Assembly: GCA_963799065.1 (NCBI GenBank)
Contig: CAWCVJ010000001.1
Location: 930,001 to 994,000, forward strand
Origin: JAJPHW01 sp963799065
Lineage (GTDB): Bacteria > Acidobacteriota > Terriglobia > Terriglobales > Acidobacteriaceae
DNA length: 64,000 nt
Direction of reading: 5' to 3'
Numbering within the stretch: position 1 is the first letter of the stretch; each line of letters opens with the position of its first letter. Below, piece by piece: positions 23,898-32,918 of this stretch. The notes under the pieces were generated by a model. The model had not been told where the DNA came from. It saw nothing but the letters and a program-made list of their open reading frames with translations, and did no database searches. The position numbers and the translations under genes were made by a program.

Positions 23898-26789
23898 TTG
23901 AAGTCTTCTTCATTGGCCCCGAACGTGCATCTCACAGAATTGACGCGACCTCCCCGCACGACGACGCTGATGAATCAAGAACTGCAAAATCGTTTTGCTG
24001 CGCCCGTTCTGTTTCTCTTGACCGTCGCCGCGATTGTCCTGGCGTGGATCAACTTTCAGAAAGAACCCGATTTCCAGGTTCCATCCGATGGAATTTGGTG
24101 GGTGGAGCACAACGGAGGAATTCGGGCGAAGTCCGTGGACGCTGCCGGTCCGGGTTTCAAGGCGGGAGTTCGTCCTGGAGATGAACTTCAAGCAGTGTCC
24201 GGTCGCTCCGTGAAGGATTCCGCTGAGTTGAATCGCGAGCTTTTTCGAGTCGGTGCCTGGTCCAAAGCCACCTACTCCCTGGTGCGTCATGCAGTGCCGG
24301 TGGAAGCAGTCGTCGTGCTGGCGCCCGCCGAGCGCTCGCTGAACCTCTGGTTGCGCCTCATTGCTCTGATTTACCTGGGCATCGGCTTGTACGTTCTATT
24401 GCGGCGCTGGACGGCCGTGGGTTCTACGCATTTCTACGTTTTCTGTCTGGTGTCGTTCATTTTTTACTCCTTCAAGTACACCGGGAAATTCAACGCATTC
24501 GATTGGACGATTTACTGGGGCAATGTGGGGGCCGGACTGCTCCAGCCTGCCCTGTTCCTGCATTTCGTTTTGATCTTTCCTGAGCGCCGATCATGGGTGA
24601 GGGCCCGTCGTTGGCTCATCCCGGGGCTCTATATACCGGGCTTGCTTCTGCTCTCCCTGCATGTTTTCGCATTACGGCTGCTGGCCCCAAGCGGCAATTT
24701 GAACTGGAATCTGGATCGCATCGAAATGGCGTATCTTGCCGCCTATTTTGTGGTGGCTGCGGGCGCGCTCTGGCACAGTTACCGCCATGCCAGCTCCCCG
24801 GTGCTGCGCCAGCAGCTTAAATGGATTACCCCGGGTACGATCCTAGCGATCACTCCATTCACGTTGTTCTACGTTCTGCCCTATCTTTTTGGCAGCATCC
24901 CGACCTTGAAAGTGGCCGTGCTTTCCCTCGGCGTACTCCCTTTGAGCTTTGGTTATGCCATCTTCCGCTACCGCCTGATGGATGTGGATCTCATCTTCAA
25001 GCGTGGCATGGTTTACACCTTGGCCGCAGCCTCAATTGCCGGTACCTATTTCGCGGTGGTTGCTGCCATCGCGGAGCTGGTGCACACTCAGATTCCCAGT
25101 TCCGGTCCGGCGGGACTCATTCTCGCGATTGTGGTCACCGCCCTGCTGTTCGATCCGATTCGAAAGTGGATTCAAGAACGCATCGACCAGTTCTTCTATC
25201 GCACACGTTACGATTATCGGAAAACCCTGATCGAGTTTGGGCGTGAGTTGAACGCTGAAACCGATCTGGATCGCATGTTGAGTTCGGTGGTCGACCGCGT
25301 ATCTCGAACTCTGATGGTGGATCGGATGGCCATTTTTCTAGCTGCCGCCGAAACGCCTGGGAAATTTCGGATGGCAAAGTCATTCGGTATGAGTCCAACC
25401 GCAGATTTGGATCTGAGCTTTCTCGCGGAGCCTCGTCCCGAAGGCGCGGCCGGTCACTTGTTCTTCGAAAATACGCATCAAGTTCTGCGCGACATCCCGT
25501 CCGAGCGGGAGGCCATCGCGCGCCTGGATCTGAATTACTACATCCCTTGCGTCGTCCAGAAACGCACGGTTGCCTTGTTGGGGCTGGGCAAGACCGTCGA
25601 AGGCGACTTTCTTTCCAGCGAAGACGTGGAACTGCTTGAAACCATCGCCGGATATATTGGCATCGCCATCCAAAACGCCAGGCTGTACGCTTCCCTGGAG
25701 CAAAAGGCCGCCGAGTATGAGCGGCTCAAGGACTTCAACGAGAGCATCGTTGAGTCCATCAATGTCGGCGTACTCGCGGTAGATCTCGAAGACAGGATCG
25801 AATCCTGGAACGCGCAGATGGAAGTCATGTATGCCCTGCCGCGGTGGCAAGCGGTGGGTCAGTCGTTGAGCCAGATATTTCCCCCAGCATTCGTCGACGA
25901 GTACGACAAACTGAGCGAAAGCCCGGGCATCCACAACTTCTACAAGTTTCGTCTCAAAACGCCGGCAGGAGAGAGCCGGGTGGTAAACGTCGCCATTGCC
26001 CCGCTGGTCACTCGGCAGTTTCACGTGATTGGCAGGCTGATTATTGTCGACGACATTACCGATCGCGTCGAACTGGAAGCTCAGCTTTCCCAGGCTGACA
26101 AGCTTTCGTCCATCGGACTTTTGGCGGCCGGGGTTGCGCACGAAGTGAATACGCCGCTGGCAGTCATCTCGTCTTACGCCCAGATGCTTTCTAAGCAACT
26201 GCAAGGGGATCCACGTAAAGCTCCCCTGATGGAAAAGATTACGCAGCAAACCTTCCGCGCCTCGGAGATTGTCAACAATTTGCTCAATTTTTCCCGCACC
26301 AGCGGAACCGAATATGCCGATGTGGACCTCGATAAAGTCATCGACGATACGCTGGCCTTGCTGGAACATCAATTCAAGTCTTCCGGGATCGATGTGCGAG
26401 ATGAGCGAGGGCAGGGGTTGCCGCGTATTAAAGGCAACGCAGGCAAGTTGCAGCAGGTGTTCTTGAATCTTTTTCTCAATGCGCGTGATGCTATGCACGC
26501 TGGAGGGACGCTGTGTGTGCGCACTGCCAACGGCGACTCCGTCAGCGTGATCGTGTCCGACACAGGAAGCGGAATCGCCGAGGAAAATTTGCAACGCATT
26601 TACGATCCGTTCTTTACCACGAAGACCAGCCCCCGGGAGGGTCAAGCCCGAGGCACCGGTCTGGGCTTGGCGGTCACCTACGGCATCATGCAGGAGCACT
26701 CCGCAAAGATTCGCGCCGAGAGCAAGCCGGGGCAGGGAACCTCATTCCATCTCGATTTTCCGCTCATGCGAAAGGTCGTCAATGTCTGA
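23898..26789 (+). CDS. Membrane sensor histidine kinase (PDZ, multi-TM, GAF, PAS, HisKA, HATPase)
   Basis: 963 residues from TTG 23898 (GGAG about 10 bases before); ATG 23970 is an alternative. Order: membrane segment (about 33-51), PDZ-like domain (about 65-140, GPGFKAGVRPGDELQAV), membrane helices (about 150-405), GAF (about 440-590), PAS (about 605-725), HisKA with phospho-acceptor His748 in GVAHEVNTPLA, and HATPase_c with the N box LNLFLNARDAM and the G boxes DTGSGIAEE and GTGLGLAVTYG. It overlaps the response-regulator gene by 8 bases, so the two are one system. The signal sensed is not known. Confidence 0.95.
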   Translation: MKSSSLAPNVHLTELTRPPRTTTLMNQELQNRFAAPVLFLLTVAAIVLAWINFQKEPDFQVPSDGIWWVEHNGGIRAKSVDAAGPGFKAGVRPGDELQAVSGRSVKDSAELNRELFRVGAWSKATYSLVRHAVPVEAVVVLAPAERSLNLWLRLIALIYLGIGLYVLLRRWTAVGSTHFYVFCLVSFIFYSFKYTGKFNAFDWTIYWGNVGAGLLQPALFLHFVLIFPERRSWVRARRWLIPGLYIPGLLLLSLHVFALRLLAPSGNLNWNLDRIEMAYLAAYFVVAAGALWHSYRHASSPVLRQQLKWITPGTILAITPFTLFYVLPYLFGSIPTLKVAVLSLGVLPLSFGYAIFRYRLMDVDLIFKRGMVYTLAAASIAGTYFAVVAAIAELVHTQIPSSGPAGLILAIVVTALLFDPIRKWIQERIDQFFYRTRYDYRKTLIEFGRELNAETDLDRMLSSVVDRVSRTLMVDRMAIFLAAAETPGKFRMAKSFGMSPTADLDLSFLAEPRPEGAAGHLFFENTHQVLRDIPSEREAIARLDLNYYIPCVVQKRTVALLGLGKTVEGDFLSSEDVELLETIAGYIGIAIQNARLYASLEQKAAEYERLKDFNESIVESINVGVLAVDLEDRIESWNAQMEVMYALPRWQAVGQSLSQIFPPAFVDEYDKLSESPGIHNFYKFRLKTPAGESRVVNVAIAPLVTRQFHVIGRLIIVDDITDRVELEAQLSQADKLSSIGLLAAGVAHEVNTPLAVISSYAQMLSKQLQGDPRKAPLMEKITQQTFRASEIVNNLLNFSRTSGTEYADVDLDKVIDDTLALLEHQFKSSGIDVRDERGQGLPRIKGNAGKLQQVFLNLFLNARDAMHAGGTLCVRTANGDSVSVIVSDTGSGIAEENLQRIYDPFFTTKTSPREGQARGTGLGLAVTYGIMQEHSAKIRAESKPGQGTSFHLDFPLMRKVVNV

Positions 26790-28224
26790 AGCTATCGTGC
26801 TACCCCGGGTGGCCGCCATGGACTCAGAAGTTGACGTGCTGGGGCACATCTTAATCATCGACGATGAGGCCGCGATTCGCGAGTCCCTACAGACCCTGCT
26901 CGAACTAGAGGGCTACCGCATTCAAACGGCGGCCACAGGAGCAGACGGTTTAGTGCGCGCCGGTGAGCACGCGTATGACTTGATCCTGCTTGATCTGACC
27001 CTGCCTGACGCAAACGGCATGGAGCTTCTGGCCGAGTTGCACGCCAACGAGCCCCAGCTTCCCGTCATGATGATTACGGCGTATGGCACCGTGGAAAATG
27101 CGGTCAAGGCAATGCAGTCGGGCGCAGTGAACTTCGTGCAGAAGCCCTGGGATAACGAAAAACTTCTCGCGGATATCCGCGCCGCGGTGGCTCGGCGCAA
27201 AGCCGAAGAAGAAAACGTTCAACTCAAACGTGCTCTGAAGCGGCGCTACAATTTCGAAAACATTGTGGGCAAGAGCGAGCCAATGCTCAAGATCTTCGAT
27301 CTGGTGGCGCAGGTCGCGCCCAGCCGTTCGACGGTGCTTTTGCAGGGCGAAAGCGGCACGGGAAAGGAATTGATCGCGAAGGCATTGCACCTCAACTCTC
27401 CGCGACGCGATCGATCGTTCGTACCGGTGAATACAGGTTCGATGCCGGCCGACCTGCTCGAATCGAATTTGTTTGGACACGTGAAGGGTGCGTTCACCAG
27501 CGCCATCGCGTCTAAGAAGGGACTCTTCGAAGTCGCGGACAAGGGAACGCTCTTCCTCGACGAAATCGGCACCATGAGCATGGACACGCAGAGCAAGATT
27601 CTGCGCGTCTTACAGGATCGAAGGTTCATGCATCTCGGCGGCACGCAGGAGATTCAAGCCGATGTGCGGATCATCGCCGCCACCAACGTTGACTTGAAGC
27701 AGCAGGTGAGGGAAGGCAAATTTCGCGAAGACTTGTTTTACCGCCTCAACGTCATCACCATCGATTTGCCGGCACTACGGCAGCGAAAAGAGGATATTCC
27801 GCTGTTGGTCGAGCACTTTCTTGAAAAATTTGCACGGGAAAATGAACGAACGGATCGTCGAATCAGCTCCGAAGCCATGCGTGCTCTGTTGACCTACTCG
27901 TGGCCCGGCAATGTTCGCGAGCTGGAAAATGTCATGGAACGCGCCGTCGTTCTTTCTACAGAGTCCAGCATCGGCGCCGATCTTTTGCCCGATTCCATCG
28001 CTGGACGCAACACGCAACTGGCTTCGCTCGATCACCGGGCGGATGCCTCGCTCTTCGAGATCATGGAAGACTGCGAACGCCACATCATTGTGAATATGCT
28101 GGAAAAATGCGGCTGGAATCAGACTGAGGCGGCAGAGCAGTTCCGCGTTCCGCTCTCGACCCTCAATCAAAAGATCAAACGGCTCAACATCGAGATCAAG
28201 AAGAAGATGCGTGAGCCGGTTTGA
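26782..28224 (+). CDS. Sigma-54-dependent response regulator (NtrC family)
   Basis: 480 residues. The receiver domain has phospho-acceptor Asp71 (LILLDLTLPD) and the Lys of FVQKPWD. The AAA+ domain has Walker A GESGTGKE, the sigma-54 contact loop GAFTSA and Walker B LFLDEIG, with the Arg-finger region WPGNVRELENVMERAV. A Fis-type helix-turn-helix ends the protein (WNQTEAAEQFRVPLSTLNQKIKRL). The cognate kinase lies directly upstream. No -24/-12 promoter was found in front of the downstream mlaE gene, so its targets are elsewhere or unrecognised. Confidence 0.96.
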   Translation: MSEAIVLPRVAAMDSEVDVLGHILIIDDEAAIRESLQTLLELEGYRIQTAATGADGLVRAGEHAYDLILLDLTLPDANGMELLAELHANEPQLPVMMITAYGTVENAVKAMQSGAVNFVQKPWDNEKLLADIRAAVARRKAEEENVQLKRALKRRYNFENIVGKSEPMLKIFDLVAQVAPSRSTVLLQGESGTGKELIAKALHLNSPRRDRSFVPVNTGSMPADLLESNLFGHVKGAFTSAIASKKGLFEVADKGTLFLDEIGTMSMDTQSKILRVLQDRRFMHLGGTQEIQADVRIIAATNVDLKQQVREGKFREDLFYRLNVITIDLPALRQRKEDIPLLVEHFLEKFARENERTDRRISSEAMRALLTYSWPGNVRELENVMERAVVLSTESSIGADLLPDSIAGRNTQLASLDHRADASLFEIMEDCERHIIVNMLEKCGWNQTEAAEQFRVPLSTLNQKIKRLNIEIKKKMREPV

Positions 28225-28293
28225 TCTGCCTCAAACCCTGGCTGGCGATTCCAATTTGCTATAGTGACCTTACCGCTTCGCGGTGAGTGCGCA

Positions 28294-29076
28294 ATGGAAC
28301 TTACTCTCCCCTCCGATTACGCGAAGTCAAAGCTGGTAGCGTTACAGGATTATTCCGTGCTCGCGGGGAGAGCGGTGCGCGGCCTCTTCGAGAAGCCTCG
28401 CTACTTCGCAGATATGGTGCAACAAGCCGACCTCATAGGCTTCGGCTCGCTTCCCATCGTAGTACTCACCGGATTCTTCACCGGCGCGGTGCTGACGCTG
28501 AACAGCGCGAATTCTCTGGAACGCTTCGGATCCCTCTCACTGTTAGGCCAGCTTGTGTCTGTCGGGATGGTGCGGGAACTGGGGCCGGTGTTGACCGGGC
28601 TGATGGTCGCCGGCCGCAACGCTTCCGGGATGGCGAGCGAAATCGGCTCCATGGTGGTTACGGAACAGATCGACGCCATGCGCGCTTTAGGGACCGATCC
28701 CATGAAGAAGCTGATCACGCCACGCGTGACGGCGACCGTCTTCATGCTCTTTTTTCTCAGCATCATTTCCGATCTGCTGGGTCTGGTCGGCGGCAGTGCA
28801 GTGGCAAGTCTGCTGCTCGGCTTGGACTATCACCAGTATTGGGCGTCGGCGTATCAAGTCCTTAAGTTTCAAGATGTGTTTATGGGTCTGCTGAAGCCGG
28901 TCATTTTTGGTTTCATCATTGCAACCATCGGCTGCTTCTACGGAATCTCCGCCCGCGGCGGAACCCAAGGCGTGGGTCGCGCCACCACTCAAGCTGTCGT
29001 GGCGGCTTCAGTGCTGATTTTGCTTGTCGATTTCTTCGTCACGAAGTTGTTGATGGCTATGTTTGGATACAGTTAG
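28294..29076 (+). CDS. mlaE: MlaE-family ABC transporter permease
   Basis: 260 residues from ATG 28294, which is preceded by GGTGAG; a GTG 30 bases earlier is less likely. The MlaE signature is present: LTGFFTGAVLTLNSANSLERFG, VRELGPVLTGLMVAGRNASGMASEIGSM and the DPMKKLITPRV segment. MlaE forms the inner-membrane part of a phospholipid transporter with MlaF, and MlaD usually binds it. The mlaF gene follows after 15 bases. No mlaD is adjacent. Confidence 0.93.
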   Translation: MELTLPSDYAKSKLVALQDYSVLAGRAVRGLFEKPRYFADMVQQADLIGFGSLPIVVLTGFFTGAVLTLNSANSLERFGSLSLLGQLVSVGMVRELGPVLTGLMVAGRNASGMASEIGSMVVTEQIDAMRALGTDPMKKLITPRVTATVFMLFFLSIISDLLGLVGGSAVASLLLGLDYHQYWASAYQVLKFQDVFMGLLKPVIFGFIIATIGCFYGISARGGTQGVGRATTQAVVAASVLILLVDFFVTKLLMAMFGYS

Positions 29077-29091
29077 CGTCTCGAAAAACAT

Positions 29092-29940
29092 ATGAATGCG
29101 CCGCCTGCAACCGAAGCTGAATTGGGGACAGAAGCTTCTATCGCTCAGCCCGCTATTGTTGCCTTCGATGAGGTTTCGATTTGCTTTGACCAAAAGCCGG
29201 TTCTCGATCGCGTGTCCTTTCATTTGAAACGGGGCGAGAGCAAGGCAATCTTTGGCGCCGCGGGATCGGGAAAGAGCACAATCCTAAAGCTCGCCCTCGG
29301 ACTGATCAAACCGGACCGAGGACACATTTGTGTCATGGGGGAAGAAGTGACGCAGATGTCCGAGCGCGAACTCTTTCATCTTCGCAGCAAGATCGGCATG
29401 GTGTTTCAGGAAAGCGCCCTATTCGATTCCCTCAGCGTCCGCGATAATGTGGCGTACCGCCTCGACCAGGAAGGCAAGCTCTCTGAAGCGGAAATCGACC
29501 GAAAGGTGCGCGAGGCGCTAAGTTTCGTCGAACTGGAGAGCGCCATCGATCTTTTTCCCTCCGAGCTTTCGGGCGGCATGAAGCGCAGAGTCGCCATTGC
29601 GCGCGCCATTATCACCGAGCCAGAGGTTATCTTGTACGACTCGCCGACTGGCGGATTGGATCCTGTCACCTCTACGACGATCGTGGAACTTATCATCAAA
29701 CAACGCGATGTATACAAAACCAGTTCGTTGCTGGTGACGCATCGCTTGCAAGACGCATTCGTGATGGCGAGCCACTACTTCGATAAGACGGCCAACCATA
29801 TGCTGCCACTGCCGCCCGGAGCGCGCTGCGAAGTGCCCATGAATTTTCTCATCTTGCGGGATGGAGTAGCCATCTTCGATGGCGATGTGCACGAACTTGC
29901 GACGACGACCGACGAATACATTCGGAGATACATTTCCTAA
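29092..29940 (+). CDS. mlaF: MlaF-family ABC transporter ATP-binding protein
   Basis: 282 residues. Walker A GAAGSGKST, Q-loop FQESALFDSLSVRDN, signature LSGGMKRRVAIARA, Walker B VILYDSPTGGLDPVT and the H-loop LLVTHRLQDAF are all intact. The SPTGGLDP wording in place of EP is common in MlaF. It energises lipid movement with MlaE. It is convergent with kdsD, an arrangement reminiscent of the enterobacterial mla-kdsD neighbourhood. Confidence 0.93.
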   Translation: MNAPPATEAELGTEASIAQPAIVAFDEVSICFDQKPVLDRVSFHLKRGESKAIFGAAGSGKSTILKLALGLIKPDRGHICVMGEEVTQMSERELFHLRSKIGMVFQESALFDSLSVRDNVAYRLDQEGKLSEAEIDRKVREALSFVELESAIDLFPSELSGGMKRRVAIARAIITEPEVILYDSPTGGLDPVTSTTIVELIIKQRDVYKTSSLLVTHRLQDAFVMASHYFDKTANHMLPLPPGARCEVPMNFLILRDGVAIFDGDVHELATTTDEYIRRYIS

Positions 29941-29963
29941 GCCAACGCCGTATTGCGATTCGT

Positions 29964-30956
29964 CTAGACCATTCCTGTGCCCCAAAGATCGTGCAGGTGA
30001 ACGATCCCTACAAGTTTGCTTTGCCGATCTACCACGAGTAGGGAAGTGATTTTTCGTTCTTCCATGAGTGCCAATGCCGTTGCGGCGAACTGATCCTGCG
30101 ATATGGTCTGAGGGGTACGGGTCATGCACTCGCCCGCTCCTAAATCGAGAACGTCTTTCCCGCGCGTCTCCAACATTCTCCGCAGATCGCCGTCGCTGAT
30201 AATGCCGATTATTCGGTCGCCCTCGACGATCGCAGCGACGCCCAATTTTTTCCTCGACATTTCGTAAATGACGTCAGGCATCTTCGTGTCCGGCGTCACT
30301 CGCGGGATTGCATCCCCGGTATGCATGAGAGTCTCCACGCGTGCCAACCGCTTGCCTAATTTGCCTCCGGGATGCAGTTGGGCGAAGTCTTCTTGTTTGA
30401 ATCCGCGCTGGTGCGAGACTGCGACGGCTAAGGCATCGCCCAGAGCCAGCATGGTTGCGGTGGAGGCGGTCGGGGCCAAGCCCAGCGCGCAGGCTTCCTC
30501 ATCGACCGAGCAATCGAGTTGGACGTCAGCGGCGCCGCCGAGAGTCGACCCCTTAGCGCTTTGACGCGGCGCTGCGATCCTGTCGCCCGTCATGGCAATG
30601 AGGGAAATTTGAAGTCGTTTGAGCGCGGGCAGCAGCTGCAATATCTCCGCGGTTTCGCCGCTCGCGGAAAGCGCGATGACGACGTCGCCCTTCACAAGCA
30701 TCCCTAAATCGCCATGTACCGCCTCCGCAGGGTGCATGAAAACCGACGGGGTTCCGGTGGAATTGAGAGTGGCGGCAATCTTTCGCGCGATGATGCCGCT
30801 CTTGCCCATTCCGGTGAGGACGACGCGTCCGTTTACGCCGAGAATCAAATCCAGCGCGCGGGAGAAGGCCGGGGCCATCAAGCCGCTCAACCGATCTGCA
30901 AGCGACTGCAGGGCGCGAGCTTCGATGCGTACGACTTGTTCGCCGATGCGCTCCAT
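29964..30956 (-). CDS. kdsD: D-arabinose-5-phosphate isomerase (KpsF/GutQ)
   Basis: 330 residues. An N-terminal SIS domain (GVNGRVVLTGMGKSGIIARK; SASGETAEILQLLPALKRL; SVDEEACALGLAPTAST) is followed by two CBS domains (about 205-330: TPDTKMPDVIYEMSRKKLG and TISQDQFAATALALMEERK). The enzyme makes arabinose-5-phosphate for Kdo, a lipopolysaccharide sugar, in the cytoplasm. Length is normal for KdsD. It converges on mlaF with 23 bases between stops. Confidence 0.93.
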   Translation of the reverse strand: MERIGEQVVRIEARALQSLADRLSGLMAPAFSRALDLILGVNGRVVLTGMGKSGIIARKIAATLNSTGTPSVFMHPAEAVHGDLGMLVKGDVVIALSASGETAEILQLLPALKRLQISLIAMTGDRIAAPRQSAKGSTLGGAADVQLDCSVDEEACALGLAPTASTATMLALGDALAVAVSHQRGFKQEDFAQLHPGGKLGKRLARVETLMHTGDAIPRVTPDTKMPDVIYEMSRKKLGVAAIVEGDRIIGIISDGDLRRMLETRGKDVLDLGAGECMTRTPQTISQDQFAATALALMEERKITSLLVVDRQSKLVGIVHLHDLWGTGMV

Positions 30957-31050
30957 AGTTGACAGTGGATATTATCAAACCCGCGACTGGATTGCCCTAT
31001 TTCTCATCCGAGAAGCGGGAACGCCCGCTTTAGCGCGCGAAATCACGGCG

Positions 31051-31056
31051 TATAAT
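31051..31056 (+). promoter_or_regulatory. Candidate -10 box upstream of thiC
   Basis: TATAAT 32 bases before ATG 31088, with no convincing -35. The 30-base leader is far too short for a TPP riboswitch, so thiC regulation here is not by that switch, unless transcription begins further upstream. Confidence 0.35.
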
Positions 31057-31087
31057 CAGGGTTCAATCTTAATTGTGGGGTGGTGTT

Positions 31088-32542
31088 ATGTCGGTCGAGA
31101 ACGGCGGTACGAACGGTACTCAAAACAGCTTGGCGACGCAAGGACGGGCACAATGGATTGCCCTGCGCAGGGAAAAGAACTCAGACGGCAACTTTTCTCA
31201 GATGCACTATGCCCGCGCGGGCGTCGTCACGCAGGAGATGGAGTTTGTCGCCCTCCGCGAGAGGATTTCCGCCGAACTGGTGCGCAGCGAAGTTGCTCGC
31301 GGACGTATGATTATCCCCGCCAACATCAATCACCCTGAGCTGGAGCCAATGTGCATCGGCGTCGAGTCGCTGTGCAAGATTAACTCCAACATCGGCAATT
31401 CTGCGGTCACCTCGAACATCGACGAAGAGTTGAAGAAGTTGCACACCAGCGTTCACTATGGCGCGGATACTGTGATGGATCTCTCGACCGGCGGAAATAT
31501 TCACGAAATTCGCGAAGCCATTCTGCGGCACTCGCCGGTGCCGATCGGTACAGTTCCGATTTACGAGGCGATTTCCCGCATAAAGCGCATTGAAGACTTG
31601 AATAAGAACGTGATGCTCGAAGTCATCGAGGAACAGGCCGAGCAGGGCGTGGACTACATGACCATCCACGCCGGAGTGCTGATTCAGTATTTGCCGATGG
31701 TCTCGAAGCGCATTACGGGGATCGTCAGTCGCGGCGGCGCGATTCTGGCGCAGTGGATGGCTCATCATCACAAGCAGAATTTTCTGTACGAGTGTTTCGA
31801 CGATATTTGCAAGATTTTTATGAAGCATGACGTCAGCTTCTCTCTGGGTGACGGCCTGCGTCCGGGCTGCATTGCAGATGCCAGTGACGAAGCGCAGTTC
31901 GCGGAGTTGAAGACGCTTGGCGAGTTGACTAAAAAAGCCTGGGAGTACGATGTGCAAGTCATGATCGAAGGCCCCGGCCACGTGCCGCTCGACAAGATTA
32001 AAGAGCAGGTCGATAAAGAAAAGGAATTGTGCTACGAGGCGCCGTTCTATACACTCGGCCCGCTTGTCACTGACATTGCGCCGGGATACGATCACATCAC
32101 CTCCGCCATCGGCGCGGCCATGATTGGCTGGCACGGCGCAGCCATGCTGTGCTATGTCACGCCCAAAGAGCATCTGGGATTGCCTAACGAAAAAGATGTA
32201 AAAGACGGCATCATCGCCTACAAGATCGCCGCACATGCTGCCGATATTGCGCGACATCGTCCAGGAGCGCAAGACCGCGATGATGCGCTGAGCTATGCCC
32301 GCTACAAGTTCGACTGGGAAAAGCAGTTCGCCTTATCGCTCGACCCCGAGACCGCCCGAGCCATGCACGACGAAACCCTACCTGATGATTTCTACAAAGA
32401 AGCGGCGTTCTGCTCGATGTGCGGGCCGAAATTCTGCTCCATGAACTATTCGAGCAAAGTGGACGAATACAACAAGCGCGAGCACGGCCTGGAAAAGAAA
32501 GACTACTCGGAGTTGGTGGAGAAGCTGATCAAGATCGCATAA
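31088..32542 (+). CDS. thiC: Phosphomethylpyrimidine synthase ThiC
   Basis: 484 residues from ATG 31088, preceded by GTGGGG; upstream codons in frame lack support. A radical SAM enzyme of unusual class that converts aminoimidazole ribotide into the pyrimidine of thiamine. Shown by IPANINHPELEPMCIG, NIGNSAVTS, DTVMDLSTGGNIHEIREAIL, GDGLRPG, EGPGHVPL and the C-terminal iron-sulfur motif CSMCGPKFC. It is shorter than the about 600-residue proteobacterial form, lacking its N-terminal extension, as in many bacteria. It is transcribed alone. Confidence 0.97.
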   Translation: MSVENGGTNGTQNSLATQGRAQWIALRREKNSDGNFSQMHYARAGVVTQEMEFVALRERISAELVRSEVARGRMIIPANINHPELEPMCIGVESLCKINSNIGNSAVTSNIDEELKKLHTSVHYGADTVMDLSTGGNIHEIREAILRHSPVPIGTVPIYEAISRIKRIEDLNKNVMLEVIEEQAEQGVDYMTIHAGVLIQYLPMVSKRITGIVSRGGAILAQWMAHHHKQNFLYECFDDICKIFMKHDVSFSLGDGLRPGCIADASDEAQFAELKTLGELTKKAWEYDVQVMIEGPGHVPLDKIKEQVDKEKELCYEAPFYTLGPLVTDIAPGYDHITSAIGAAMIGWHGAAMLCYVTPKEHLGLPNEKDVKDGIIAYKIAAHAADIARHRPGAQDRDDALSYARYKFDWEKQFALSLDPETARAMHDETLPDDFYKEAAFCSMCGPKFCSMNYSSKVDEYNKREHGLEKKDYSELVEKLIKIA

Positions 32543-32607
32543 GGTTTTTGGGTGATTCGCAATCTGCGATTCGCAGCCTGCCGGAAATTGTGCAATCTGC
32601 GGCATTG

Positions 32608-32629
32608 TAATACAAAATAATATGTGTTA
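32608..32629. promoter_or_regulatory. Inverted-repeat operator in the toxin-antitoxin promoter
   Basis: TAATACA and TGTGTTA (6 of 7 bases symmetric) flank an 8-base centre. A -35-like TTGTAA (32605-32610) and -10-like TATCGT (32628-32633) bracket it with a 17-base spacer, so binding of the antitoxin would block polymerase. The predicted transcript start is very near ATG 32643. Confidence 0.4.
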
Positions 32630-32642
32630 TCGTTCTCGTATT

Positions 32643-32918
32643 ATGGCGGTTTCCGAGAAAACGATCAGCTTCCGTGCCGTGGCAGATAAAATCGACACCT
32701 TGGATTCTTTAGCCGCCGCCAAGGATCGTTCTCGAAGCTATCTGATCAACGAAGCCATCACCAACTACATCGAGCTGCATGCTTACCAGGACGCTCTGGT
32801 CCGCAAGGGCTTGGACGATGTGCGAAAAGGCCGCCTGGTGAGCCATGGAGAAGTGGTAAGCCGATTGAAGAAGTCGGGTCGTGCCGGACGACCATCCAGC
32901 CGATCAACCGTTCGATGA
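32643..32918 (+). CDS. Ribbon-helix-helix antitoxin (ParD/CopG-like)
   Basis: 91 residues from ATG 32643; an earlier ATG at 32622 lies inside the predicted operator. The ribbon-helix-helix pattern is visible: TISFRAVADKIDTLDSLAAA (strand and helix 1) and RSRSYLINEAITNYIEL (helix 2), followed by a basic tail that would wrap the toxin. The stop overlaps the toxin start by 4 bases (ATGA at 32915-32918). It neutralises the toxin and represses the pair by binding the inverted repeat; this is family knowledge. Confidence 0.85.
   Translation: MAVSEKTISFRAVADKIDTLDSLAAAKDRSRSYLINEAITNYIELHAYQDALVRKGLDDVRKGRLVSHGEVVSRLKKSGRAGRPSSRSTVR

Noticed and set aside
25380..26699. Long minus-strand open frame across the histidine kinase
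   Set aside because: Shadow of the kinase, whose own motifs are intact.
28225..28293. Sigma-54 promoter before mlaE
   Set aside because: TGGCG and TTTGCT occur, but the gap between GG and GC is 12 bases, not the required 10.
30960..31087. TPP riboswitch before thiC
   Set aside because: The conserved CUGAGA and ACCUGAUCUGGAUAAUGCCAGCG-like parts are absent.
31181..32272. Long minus-strand open frame across thiC
   Set aside because: It is a shadow of thiC: the plus-strand product is a full, conserved enzyme.
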